Source: Periconia sp. R9002 (lineage: Eukaryota; Ascomycota; Dothideomycetes; Pleosporales; Periconiaceae). From it: a stretch of 64,000 nt of DNA. This document shows positions 11,736 through 22,478 of the stretch, piece by piece. The stretch is from assembly GCA_023627715.1 (NCBI GenBank), contig JAMAHW010000047.1, forward strand, positions 62,001 through 126,000. Direction: 5' to 3'. Numbering within the stretch: the first letter of the stretch is position 1; every line of letters starts with the position of its first letter. The notes beneath the pieces are model-generated. The model searched no databases. It was not told the DNA's origin and worked only from the letters and a program-made list of their open reading frames with translations. The position numbers and the translations under genes were made by a program.

Positions 11736-13812
11736 ATGACCAGCATTTTCCGAGAGTTGCCAGATCGGCTGGGTGAAGTGGATGTTATTCTTGCTGGAGG
11801 TTAGGGATCTTTTGAAAAAAACTCGAATACATACTGAAGATACTGATCTTCATATAGGAGGCACCTCCGCCTGCGTCATTGCTGGGCGGCTGGCAGAAGC
11901 AGACCCCCAGTTGTCTATTCTGATAATTGAGCAAGGTCCGAACAATCTCGATGTACCTACTGTGGTGCATCCGGCTTTGTTCATGAGCGGTCTTCTGCCC
12001 ACGAGCAATACGACCTTGTTCTATCAAAGCAAAGCAGAAAAGCAACTCAATGATAGGGAGCTCATTGTTCCCTCTGGAGGAGTGCTTGGAGGAGGATCAT
12101 CAATGAATCTTATGATGTATGCCAGAGCTCAACGTTCCGACTTCGATTCGTGGAATGTATCCGGCTGGTCTGCCGAAGATATGATTCCCTATTTGCGAAA
12201 AGTATGGTTAACTATCAACAAACATTGATGAGTGCTTTGTTAATAGTTTCAGCTTGAAACATACTTAGGGCCAGGTCCCAAGAGCGTACATGGTGACGAT
12301 GGCCCAATTGTTGTCTCAGGTGGCACATATCGTGCAACCCGGCCCGCAAGAGATTTTATCCAAGCCGCTGGCCAAGTTGGGTATCCTGAAATTGAAGACC
12401 TGTCAGCTCTGGACTATAACAACGGCGTTCAAGCTGCGTTGCATTTCATTGGAAAAGATGGCCTGAGACAAGATACTGCGTACCGGTACGTTCATCCAAA
12501 GATTCAAAGTGGAATTTATCCAGGCTTGAACGTTCTCGTCGATACTCAAGTCAACCGCATGGTCTTTGAGGGGAAAAGGGCTATCGGGGTTGAGTTTAGA
12601 CCCAACCCGAAGACTCAAACCAATAGCACCATGCGTACAGTGAAAGCAAATAAGATGGTCATCGTCTCTTGTGGAGCCCTGGGAACTCCTGCAGTCCTGG
12701 AAAGGTCCGGCATCGGTAAGCCGGAGATTCTTGAGAAATTCGGAATTGAAGTTATTTCTGCACTTCCAGATGTTGGTGAACATTACCAAGATCATCGTAA
12801 GTGTTTCCCAATTTCAAGACCACGTTGAAAAGCTTCGGTGTGTGTGGTATTCTTCATCGCACGTACTTTAATTTTCAGCTCTGATTCAACTGACTTTATC
12901 TCGATGACGACAGACCTCATCACATATCCATACTACTCCAGTGTCAACGAGAATGAGACACTTGATGCTCTATTCTCTGGCCGTTTAGACGCCGGTGAAG
13001 CCATTCGCAATAACGCTTCCATTCTTGGCTGGAACGCGCAAGATGTGACAGGCAAACTCAGACCGACTGATGCCGAGGTTGCCAGCTTAGGCCCCGAGTT
13101 CCAGGAAGCTTGGAATGAAGAATACAAGGATGACCCTAACAAGCCTCTTCTTCTCACAGCGCTAGTCAATTTGTAAGACCCTTGTCTCACTTTCCCAATT
13201 ATTATTCCTCACAACCGTAGTTTCCCTGCAGATCCATCCCTGGTCCCTGTTGGTCAGTATCTGACCGGCTCCGTCTTCACGGGGTATCCTTTGTCTCGCG
13301 GATCAATACATATCACCGGATCCGGCTTAGACGACAAGTTGGACTTTCGAACAGGCTTCTTTTCGGATCCTAAAGATGTCGATATCTTGAAGCATCTGTG
13401 GGCGTACAAAAAACAACGAGAAATCTTCCGTCGTATGGAGACGTATCGCGGCGAAGTTGATATCCTCCATCCCAAGTTCGCACCTAACTCCAATGCTGCA
13501 CCTGTTAGACTCCAAGAAGGCCCGCCTGCGAAAGTCTCAGATATAGTGTACACGCCGGAAGACGACGAAGCGATCAAACAATGGGCGCGGGAGCAGGTAG
13601 GCACTACTTGGCATTCAATGGGAACTTGTCGCATGGGTTGCGAAGGCGAAGCTGTTGTGGATCCGAATTTGAGCGTGTATGGTGTCAAGGGGCTCAAGGT
13701 CACGGACATGAGTATTCCACCACTGAATGTTGCTGCAAACACGATGGACACTGCTATTGCGATCGCTGAAAAAGCTGCTGATATTTTTATCAAGGAATTG
13801 GGACTTGCCTAA
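11736..13812 (+). CDS. GMC oxidoreductase (FAD alcohol oxidase/dehydrogenase family)
   Basis: A glucose-methanol-choline family flavoenzyme of 600 residues that oxidises an alcohol; the substrate cannot be told from sequence. Five exons: 11736-11799, 11858-12201, 12253-12796, 12914-13172, 13221-13812. All introns are GT-AG and the total is divisible by three. The FAD Rossmann motif GGGTSACVIAGRLAE starts near residue 21 and is split by intron 1. GMC signature 1 is GGVLGGGSSMNLMMYARA, signature 2 is CGALGTPAVLERSGIG, and the C-terminal catalytic His lies in TTWHSMGTCRMG, with VAANTMDT supplying the partner Asn. There is no signal peptide, so it is probably intracellular. The third intron is the longest (117 bp) and its acceptor at 12913 was chosen because the nearer CAG gives a stop. 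No lesion is seen. Confidence 0.92.
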
Positions 13813-15395
13813 TCCTTTCGATGCTTGCTCACAGACAATTTCCATGAATTGTCCTATGCTACATTATACCATATGCATATACATGTTCATGAAAGCGTCC
13901 CTATAATAAATTCACTTTGGTGAAACATTAAGCCATTTCATTCAGATTTCTCTCCCCCAACAACAGCTGAAACTCCTAAGAACTCCTTGGAGCTTGACTC
14001 GACTACGTCAATGTCCTTTCCAGACTCGCACTATATTTGAACCCAGGTCGAAAACAAGGGCGACAGATATCTGAAAACATGTTTCTGGAGATGAAGGAGG
14101 TGCTTCGATGCCACGGCATATTCAGGCAATTATGCTATCATTAAGGGATTTAGTCCGTCACTCTGGCCTGTTATCTGTAGATTAATGTCACTTTCTTTAC
14201 AAACGACACCAAAAAGCAAGGGTTTCTCAAATAAATGAACTGGATGGGTGGGTAAAATTGAGACGATCAAGTGTGGGTGGCGAAGCGTGTTACTGAGAAA
14301 GCAACCAAGCGGCGCAGTACATCTGTCAATACAGCAAATATATATTGGCTAATTAGGCTAAAGTGCATAGCACTACGCCTCCTTTCACTTGGTGAGAAGA
14401 ACATATGCATTAACCTACAATTGATATGAAGTAAGCGGTATGTAAGGTGATGTTCCCACCCTCTACGATCTTCGCGCACCATCCCGCAACCGGCCGCACT
14501 CTTAATAGCCCACAAAATACGTTGTCATTCATATGCAAAGAATATGTGATAAAGCTTTTATGGATCTGTTTAAGAAATTACAGTCCAAATATGAGGCTGT
14601 TATATGTAGAAATACATATCTGTGCTCACCCACTCCTAATAAGCATAAGCTTAATTCTATAGGTCGGACATGACACCATGGTTGTTACATATGTATAGAA
14701 TGTTGGACAGGCTTGTTCTTCAATTTACGCTGATGCTTACTTCCACGCTGGACACCTCGTAATTCACGTCTCAATCCTAGCCCAGAAAACTGGAGTGATT
14801 AGGAGCTCCAAACGTTCCGGTGAATACTGGCTAATGCGCCCATAAAATCACTTATAGAACTATTTTCCGAGACGATAGCCATTTTGTATCTGATTTCAGA
14901 TGAGAAAAAATGAAAGTTGTTGCACTATCGATGCAGTATGCCGACTGTAGATATATGTCCACTAACACTGATGCCATAGAGCTGTTATTGGCAACCTTCC
15001 ACACAAAAATGCCTTGTATATCAGAATTAGGGTTTCTAGTGTTGCTTATAGTAGATTTCCCAAATTGCTCCAAGGTTATCAGTCTCGTCCCCACTTATAG
15101 ATTGCATGTTGTACTAATTCATCAGACACTACTTTAGAGTTCCTATTGTAGTAGTCTTAGCGGGTACATATATATTTCCGACCTCTGATCGCCATAAAAT
15201 CCGGTTCCCCGTTAGTATATACGTTTAGTCCACATTGGTAAAGCTTCAAGACGGGAAAGGTGGGAGAAGAAGGAAAAACTCTACACTTCTTCCTTTGGCA
15301 TTGTGATCCCCATTAACTGATTATCTCATGAAGTAGGACCTTGGACTCTGGTCGATTTGAGCCAGTTCAATGAATATTGTATTCCACTTCTAGGA
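13813..15395. other. intergenic, no gene seen
   Basis: A 1.6 kb region between the convergent GMC and P450 genes. AT-rich, with only short open frames lacking motifs. Confidence 0.5.
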
Positions 15396-17108
15396 CTACA
15401 CTTGTATCTTATCGCTTGCAATGGAGTCCTCTGACACAAGATTCATGGCTTTATCTGATCCTGAGAATTGGAAGTTCCAGTTTGTACTTCTGTCTCTTGG
15501 ATGAAGCTCAACTTCAATATCCTTGTCAGGTATGGGAAATCCAGCTTGCGCCGGCGAGTTATCGCAACGTGGTTTAATCCACCTCCCTTCAACAGGAACT
15601 ATGTCGAATTGAAGCACCAATAATGCTGCAAATATCATGATCTCCGTGCTAGCAAAGTGGCGACCTGGGTATAAGATGTGTCCACCACCAAAATCACGGA
15701 ACGCGACGCGGTTAGGTTTCTCCCGCCCAGTGGTTGATTTCCGAGCAAATCGCATGTAATCAAACTCTGCAACATCATCACCCCAAGCCCCAATGTTGCT
15801 ATGTTGTACCGTAGCTGGGATCATAAGCATACTGCCTTTTTTGAGCAGGAAGCGAGATCCGAGTTGGACGTCTTCAAGAAGGACGCGAGGACCAGGATTC
15901 ACAGCGTGGAAACGCATTGTCTCTTGAAACGTGCTTAATAGAATGGGGCAAGAAGTCCGAATGGTGCCCAGATCGATAGAATGCACAATCTGGTTATTCT
16001 TGTCACGTTCTTTGTGGATCAGAGTTGACAGTTCGAGGCGGACATCAGCCAGTACTCGCTCATCAGAAAAAATTTGGTAGATGAGCCATAGAGCGCACGG
16101 AGCAGTGTTTCCCAACACAGCAAAAGTGTTTCCGATCTCACCACGCGCAAAATCATCGTCACTTAGGCCGAATTGCCCTTGATGGTGCTCTTGGCGCATG
16201 CGAACGAGACCAGATGCAGACTTATGCCCGCCCTTGCGCACATATTCCATCATGGCAGCAGCAACAGTTCCGCGGGCGCGCAAAAGGTGGGGGAAGAAGA
16301 TTGATGCCATTGGAAACATGGAAAAGGTTAGAAAGCCTGCTTCAAATATCCTGGAGTAGACGTTAGAGATCACCACGCAAGTGGAACAGCCGACCAGACT
16401 CACCCCCAGGCTTTAGCAACAATAGGATCACGGTAGGGATTTTGGGGTCCCCAAACTGCTTCCGTGGTAGCTTTGACCATGTTTTCACGAGACCACCGCG
16501 AAAGACCAAGTATGGCCGTCTCAGTCTCCCTGAGTACTCTCAGTTCGTTGGCAAGGACTTCGACAGATCGTCGGTTCATCTCATCCAGCTCTTTTCCAGG
16601 GCTCATGGCGGGTATGATGTAGCGCGGTCAGCTAACACTGAAGCCGTGTTCACTTGTTAGGTCTTCGTGCATAACCCTTACAGCGTCTTTACTCATTCCT
16701 ACAGTAGTTCCAGCATCAGCCGCAACAGCGGCAAAGCTTACAGTGCGCCACTGCTTTTGCAGTAAAGGAATAAGCTCAGTCGAGTTTACAATATACATGC
16801 GTTGGAAGGGCAGACGAAGGGTATATATAGGTAGCCCATATTCGGTTCTGTTTAAAAGTAAGCGTCGCTTGTTTGCATGTGGGATGAACTTCTGCCGACA
16901 GAGAAATCAGTTTTCATTATCAAACTTACTTCAGTCGAACGTGAAATCCTGCTTTCTCTCTAATCATCCCAATGAAAGGGCTGATAAAGGGGAGCATTGT
17001 CAAGATGGCAAGTGGCTCCCTCGCATCTTGGGTCAAGTGAAGGAGAAGGCGAAGGAATGCATAGGTGGACGCGATGACGCCCACAGCGAATGTGAAGCTG
17101 TTTAGCAT
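15396..17108 (-). pseudogene. cytochrome P450, in-frame stop and heme Cys replaced
   Basis: A microsomal P450 of the CYP7/CYP8-like fungal type. Exons 17108-16930, 16847-16404 and 16350-15396 give 526 codons. The N-terminal anchor, YGLPIYTLRLPF, the I-helix GNTAPCALWLIYQ, the ExxR as ETMR and the PGRHFAS block are all recognisable. Two changes should abolish function. Codon TGA at 16628-16630 interrupts exon 2 in front of PRYIIPAMSPG; introns starting at GTAAGG or GTGAAC nearby do not bypass it in frame. In the heme signature FGGGHILYPGR the invariant Cys is Tyr (TAC at 15669-15671). A TGC-to-TAC change is a C-to-T transition in CpA context on the plus strand, as expected of repeat-induced point mutation, though one site proves nothing. 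Confidence 0.87.
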
Positions 17109-17510
17109 GGTGCAAGAAATGACGTGTGAACTGGACGAAACGACAAAAAGCTAGGGAATGAGATGGAGAGGAGTTATGGACCGAAGTGATTTAGGTTGAT
17201 GTGTCAAATGCGCCACTTTGCGCAATCAGGGGTCGTGCCACTCTAGTCGGTGAAGGCGAACGGAGCTGCGGCCGTTCGCCTCGGCGGTGAGTTAGCGCTG
17301 TCAGCCGTATTCGGCCAATTCAATGCTTCCAATTTACTACGCCGCCCCCTCTGCAAATATTGCCTGCCCATACGTACGTCGTGTAAAGTGTCAATGGGGC
17401 CGTTGGAGGGAAGATGGATATTGATTCGACAACTAGATTGCCTTCTGATCAGCTCATTTCACACTACCAGGTAAGATATTTGCATCTGAATTCCGATCCA
17501 TAACTGCCAG
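17109..17510. other. intergenic between two divergent P450 pseudogenes
   Basis: About 400 bp. I could not find the 5' half of the second P450 here: an open frame at 17250-17474 shows no P450 similarity. It contains the promoter region of the minus-strand P450. Confidence 0.45.
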
Positions 17511-18111
17511 ACTTCATGCCAACACCATCTCTGCATGCACTTGGATAGTTATGAAAATGATCAAAGATGCCAATTTGTGTCGCAAGATTAGAGAAGAAAT
17601 TCTCAGTACCAGGATCAACGATGGGGTTGAGGCAGGAAAGTTCGATCTCAAAAAACTCACCTCTTTGCCACTATTGCAATCCGTGTATACCAAGACAATA
17701 CGTGTAAACGTAAGCCTTCTTATTACTCGAACTACTACTAAGCCTGTCGTCATTGGCGGTAGTAGTATACCCAAAGGTTCCGTGTTTCAAGCCCTACCGA
17801 GGTAGCTCAGCTTGATGACACAATCTGTGAGTACTCGTACATAGGCTTGAGGAATTTTCGTCAGCCTAGTGTGGTGATATATTATCTAACTATTGCAAAC
17901 AAACACGCAGGGGGTACGCCAGACCACCCAGCTTCCCTGTTTTGGGTCTATCGTCACGTTAAGGCATTGAAAAGAACAGATGATGATGGCCATGAGAGAA
18001 AAGATCTTGAATTTTCAATGGAGGATTCAGTCTCTCTAGTCCAGTCAAGTTTCCCCCGCCGGCAAATGGATCAGTGATGTGATACTATAAAATCTATGTT
18101 TTTTTTCTCTA
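17511..18111 (+). pseudogene. 3' relic of a second cytochrome P450
   Basis: Only the part from the I-helix to just before the heme site remains. It starts with LHANTISACTWIVMKMIKD, then CRKIREEI, the K-helix as LLQSVYTKTIRVN (ExxR is degraded, with Lys in place of the Glu), then TTKPVVIGGSSIPKGSVFQA. A one-base deletion near 17793-17796 puts the following PTEVAQLDDTI into another frame. A plausible intron (17827-17910, GTGAGT...CGCAG) leads to TPDHPASLFWVYRHVK and DDDGHERKDLEFSM. The heme-binding loop that should follow is scrambled (remnants such as GKWIS in another frame near 18060-18080). There is no N-terminal half upstream. It is a distant paralogue of the adjacent minus-strand P450, not a recent copy. 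Confidence 0.8.
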
Positions 18112-18483
18112 TTTCAGATCTTCATCATAGTACAAAGAGAATGGCGGGTCAAAGTTCATGTATTTCTCGATTTGAGACAGCAGAGTCATTTGCGACTTTA
18201 ACCAAATCCACGAAAAAGATGATGAGAGACAACACGTAATCTCCAGTGCCCCAACGTATGTTCCATCCATCCGTGTATGAAGGGGCATCAGGCATCATTG
18301 CACGAAGGTATATTGGAAGTCGGTCCAATGTACGTCTTGATGTTGATCCCATTCTCACATAGCCGACATCTTGCATGGCCCTTGTCAATCCACATCTTGG
18401 GTTCCAACAGTCGACATTAATTTCTGGTTACTGTTGTCGCTCGAGGGACCCTTTTTTGCACTTGTTTTCCCCCTCTTATACTT
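18112..18483. other. intergenic with an unassigned open frame
   Basis: An open frame on the minus strand (about 18149-18415) has one hydrophobic stretch (YVLSLIIFFVDLV) and a Gly/Arg-rich start. I do not recognise it. It could be a fragment of a membrane protein, but it lacks a good start codon. Confidence 0.3.
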
Positions 18484-19828
18484 TTAGAACAGTTCGTTGA
18501 GCAATTGACGGACTTGCTCAGGGTCCGTTGCACTTAAAGTTGATACCTCATAATTCTTGAGAGTTAGGTATTGTTGTAATATATCACTCTCCATCATGTT
18601 CTCAATTTCAGCACACATTCTGGCGAGGGTATCAAGGCGTCTGGCAGTGTCCGAGGAAGGTATATTGGCGGGTGGTGTTTGTAGCTAGGCGGTATCTCCA
18701 GCGACTGATCAGGCCAAGGAGACAGAGGTTCTCTGTTCGTGACACCTAAGAGGCCAGCGCTGAGAATGGTGGGTAGGGCTATATACATATTGGCAGTAGC
18801 ATCTACGCATCGCACTTCCCAATGGCCGCGTCTGATCTGGCGGATGGGACTATCACGGTTCTGCGTACCCCAGCCAACCGTGTTGCCGACCATGCCCGGC
18901 TGTATCCGCTCGTACGAGATGTTGTATGGCATGGTAAGGGCACAAGCCCCCACCAATCGCTGTAGCATACCCGCTAAGAACGCGTCGTTACTTGTTGGTG
19001 GATGGATGGAAATATGTGTATGTTGGCCCGACCCCTGGTGTCGCGCGGCCACGGGCCGTGGCGACATAGTGATGATACAGCCATTGCGTACCCCAACCTC
19101 CTTGAGCGTGTAGTGTACTAGCAGTAGCTGATCTACAGCCGGAAGTGGTGGCAGTGGGCCAAGTGAGATCTCATACTGCCCGATGTGGCCCTCCGTTTGG
19201 AAGGACTCAACGTGAACGCCGGCGTCCAGCAGCACTTGAACCGCCTCCTCCACAGCTGCATAACTTGGATCCCGTAGACCAGACACAGCAAAACGCCCAT
19301 ATCCTGCGCTATACGACATCAGGCCACCATCGGTGGAGTGCTTCATCATCTCGAACTCGACTTCGAAGCCGACAAGGAAGGTCGTACCAAAAATGTCGGC
19401 TGCTTTCTGCACCACCTTTGCTAGAGCAGTGCGTGGACACTCATCCCCTCTCCGTCCTGCAATTGAAGGAATACCACTCGGCTCTACATAGCACATGACC
19501 GTCGCGTAGAGTGAGTTAAAGCCTGGCCAAGTTTGCAGTGAAGACCAGTCGGGAACCAGCTTGTAATCGCCCCGCGGATCTATGCCAGGCATCAAACTAT
19601 TATCGACAATTGAACAGAACATGGTACGTGATGCGTAAAGTGTGTATTCACCGACAACAGTCTTTTTGGCATACTCGAGGTGCGCGCCCGTAAGATGCCC
19701 GTGTATTCCTGCCATTGGAAGCGGAGGAACCGGATGCTCTGGTAACGATCAAGGAACTTCTCGAGGATTTTCGATTGGTTAAGTACAGTGCCGTTAAAAT
19801 TGGCATCGCTTTCAGTTGAAGATTTCAT
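18484..19828 (-). pseudogene. glutamine-synthetase-like gene with two frameshifts
   Basis: A type I glutamine-synthetase-fold protein (fungal GS-like/FluG-type group), 449 codons if two missing bases are allowed for. From the start at 19828 the first frame runs to FLRFQWQEYTGILRAR. The next frame begins HLEYAKKTVVGEY and carries the catalytic domain: VGFEVEFEMM, GHIGQYEISLGP, the ATP/ammonium-site block GSGQHTHISI and WEVRCVDATANMYIA. The third frame supplies the C-terminus from DTLARMCAEIEN to the stop at 18484. Each junction needs one added base (near 19681-19684 and near 18632-18634), and no intron fits either. A shortened protein starting at 19715 is possible but would lack the N-terminal domain and the C-terminal 58 residues. 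The substrate of this subgroup is not clear. Confidence 0.8.
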
Positions 19829-19988
19829 CCTGATTATAGTTGGTATGGTATCAAAGTGAAAGGCGTAGGTATCTGTCGAGGAAGAATGCAGTAGTGGGAG
19901 TCTAGAGTTGCTCCTGTCTTACTGCAACATGTAGTGATGTCTTTATATGCTTGTGCAGTTTATAATTGAAATGTCGCGGTCCCTCCTA
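19829..19988. promoter_or_regulatory. upstream region of the GS-like gene
   Basis: 160 bp between the GS-like start codon and the MITE, so the element sits in the promoter. I see no defined binding site. Confidence 0.3.
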
Positions 19989-20233
19989 CTGTAATAATTC
20001 GACAATAACGACTGCGCCAACGCTCTTGGCTGCAGTAGGTTAAGGTATCCTTAATAGCTATAGCTACTGTCTACGCTCACACGCTCATAGCTGCAGAATA
20101 TACTGTAGTCTTATTAGTTATAATTACTGTTAACAAAACTTAGGGGGTTATTAGTAGTTAAGTAGCAAATTATAAGGGGTTACTATCTGCAGCCAAGAGC
20201 GGCGGCGCAGTCGTTATTCTCGAATTCCTACGG
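19989..20233. mobile_element. 245 bp MITE with about 47 bp terminal inverted repeats, TA target site
   Basis: The two ends are near-perfect inverted repeats. Both contain GTA-nn-AATTCGA-n-AATAACGACTGCGCC-nn-CGCTCTTGGCTGCAG, with only a few mismatches over 45 bp. The repeats are bounded by TA at 19987-19988 and TA at 20234-20235, the target duplication of Tc1/mariner-type elements. The 150 bp interior is AT-rich and has no coding capacity. It is therefore a non-autonomous miniature element that would rely on a transposase elsewhere. No second copy was seen in this window. Confidence 0.88.
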
Positions 20234-20743
20234 TATCCCTATGGTTTATGTCAGGTGTACATTCAAACGAATAATGGCGTGATACACCGTATTCCAAGAA
20301 GAGGGGAAGAGAAAAGTAACAGCACATTGGCACCTATTCATCTAATTACTAGAACACAATTCATTTTTTTTGCATCGGCCATATACCAACCCCCTTCAAA
20401 CCCCGATCGCACAGTCATTGGTTGGTCCACACACAGGCATACATACTTTGGCTGAATCGCGCGATACTGAACCCTGGTTCTGTCCAGTGTCCATGCTCAT
20501 CAACCGGCATATCTCTCTGTCACGACCCAGCTTTGGCAGACCGGGGACGATATTTCATGTAGAATGTTTGAAAATGAACGGCTCCAGGGTCAAGAGCTAT
20601 TTATGTAAGTGCGATCATGTGCGATACAAGCGCACCTAACAGTTAGCAGCATGTGGGAGTTCAGGTTCTAACTATGAGATTATGGTTAAGGCTAATACAT
20701 CCTGATATTCTACCTCTATATATACGAACATTTTAACAAGCAT
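20234..20743. other. intergenic, no gene seen
   Basis: About 500 bp between the MITE and the 3' end of the ubiquitin-like-domain gene. No motif recognised. Confidence 0.45.
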
Positions 20744-22478
20744 TTACAGCCACGCAAGAGTGCATTTTTCGCATCTTGGGTGGCCACAAGTTACACAGCT
20801 GGGGTTCCATGGGCCAATCGGACCGTCCCCACAATACCAACCAATTTCAGGTTCGCGTTTTTTAGGTATTTGCTTTCGGGATCGGCTTTCTTCTGTCTCG
20901 ATGAGATCTACGCGACAGAAAGCCGAGATGTCCACTGGCGCATCTTGAGCTTCTGTCGTGGAAGCATCGCCACCTTCGGCTTCCAGAAACTTAATTTCCC
21001 GTTTTGTTCGCCGATAGATCATTGGACAATCTGGGCTACTCTAAGATTAGCATGGTGAGTACTCGTGACTAGCTACTTCAATACAGCAAGCCGTTACTCT
21101 AAGGAAGACATACCATTTCACCTGCTCTGCTTCTTGGAAGTTGCGGGGATCATGGAAAGAACAACCCGGGCAATGATTTGCTAAGGTCCCTTTCTCTGGG
21201 AATAACATGCTCATTTCCACATTCTGGCCGGGCTATGTCGCTCAGCTCTCTTGCCATTGAATTTCACGCTAATGGAGGCTTGACTTACAAGGAAAACAAT
21301 CTCTCAGGGCTTGTAAAGATCAATCGCCCTTTGCTTGTTGGATTCCATTAAGCTGTATTCCCGTCGAACTATCTTTTTCAATCCCGCGTACTGAAACCGA
21401 ACTTTTAAAACTGCAAAAAATGCAGCGGCGGAATTGATAAACTCTAAATGAAACGGTGCCACCCGTCCTAGGGCATCATGGAGTATGACTGGTTGCTGAA
21501 GGAGCACTTGCGGCGGTATGTCTTTTTGGATCTTGACAGAAGCATTGATTTCAAGAATTTGACGCTCTAGGGGTTGGTTCTGACATTTCAGCTCTTCAAT
21601 TTTCTGCTCTAGTCGCTCATTCTTCTTCAATGTCTCTTGAACAAACCGAAATACTTTCTGTTGATCTTCCGGAGATAAGGCACTAACATCCGCATCGATC
21701 GTGTGAGTAACTAACTTGCTGTAATTCTAGCTCCGGATTATGACTGCGTCTACTCACCTTTGCAACTTTTGTTGTATGTCAAGAAGAAAATTATCCAGCT
21801 CTTTCAATGATGTTGTACTGGAGGCGAGGTCCTCCTCTACAAAATAAATTTTCTTGCCTTGGGCTTCACTGGAGTTCTCGGGATTCAGGGGTGACATAGT
21901 TTGTCTCATTATGCAATCTTTCATTTGGCTTTCGATGCCGACTACAATTTTCTTCGTATTTTCCACATTAGCATTCAGGCGCATCAAAGACTCACTGTAT
22001 GAATTTCAGTATATGAACACCCAAAAGGACCATGGAAGAATAGGATATAGACGTACACTTGAAATGTGAGTAGTAGCATTTCCAAGGCGCCCACATGCAT
22101 CTCAATCTCCGATCTAAATCTCATCACATCATCTTTCTTGCAGATAGCCCATTGTATTTTTCGGAAGCCGGCAACAATTTTTCTCGTTGAAGCTTTTTGG
22201 TTTTCAAGGAGTTTGAATTTCGCGACATTGACCAAGAAGTTAGTCACACAGCTTTGGCAATTCTGAATAGTTGATTTGATGGCCTCTTGTCGCATTTCTG
22301 TGTCTATTTCTACAGCTGACGCGGCATTCAAAGCCTTCTCTAATGAGGCCAGAGATCTTGATAGCTCTAAGTAGTCCGTCCGGGCGCCTCGAGTATCAGA
22401 TAGCGCTTCAACAGCTTCCTTGAAAAGTCGAATGCCTTCAATAAAGTCGGAGATGGAGACACCGAAGGGGAAAACCAT
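20744..22478 (-). pseudogene. STAND-N/ubiquitin-like domain protein with C-terminal zinc motif; internal TGA
   Basis: Five exons (22478-22057, 21994-21758, 21718-21289, 21232-21114, 21038-20744) join to exactly 501 codons. The protein has an N-terminal helical domain like those of fungal STAND proteins (MVFPFGVSISDFIEGIRLFKEAV), a coiled-coil middle, and a ubiquitin-like fold block (QPVILHDALGRVAPFHLEF ... YAGLKKIVRREYSL ... PGQNVEMSMLFPEKGTLANHCPGC). The C-terminus has the Cys-rich WYCGDG ... CVTCGHPRCEKC motif common to many uncharacterised ascomycete proteins. Codon 358 (21304-21306) is TGA where the family has Trp (KPWE), yet everything after it, including splice sites, stays intact. That suggests a recent nonsense mutation or a real truncation. 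The third intron (21719-21757) is only 39 bp and its exact donor is uncertain. Confidence 0.72.

Noticed and set aside
16620..16690. An intron (GTAAGG...CAG or GTGAAC...GAG) that would remove the P450 stop codon
   Set aside because: Each candidate either leaves another stop or puts PAMSPGKELD out of frame, and it would delete residues that match P450 consensus.
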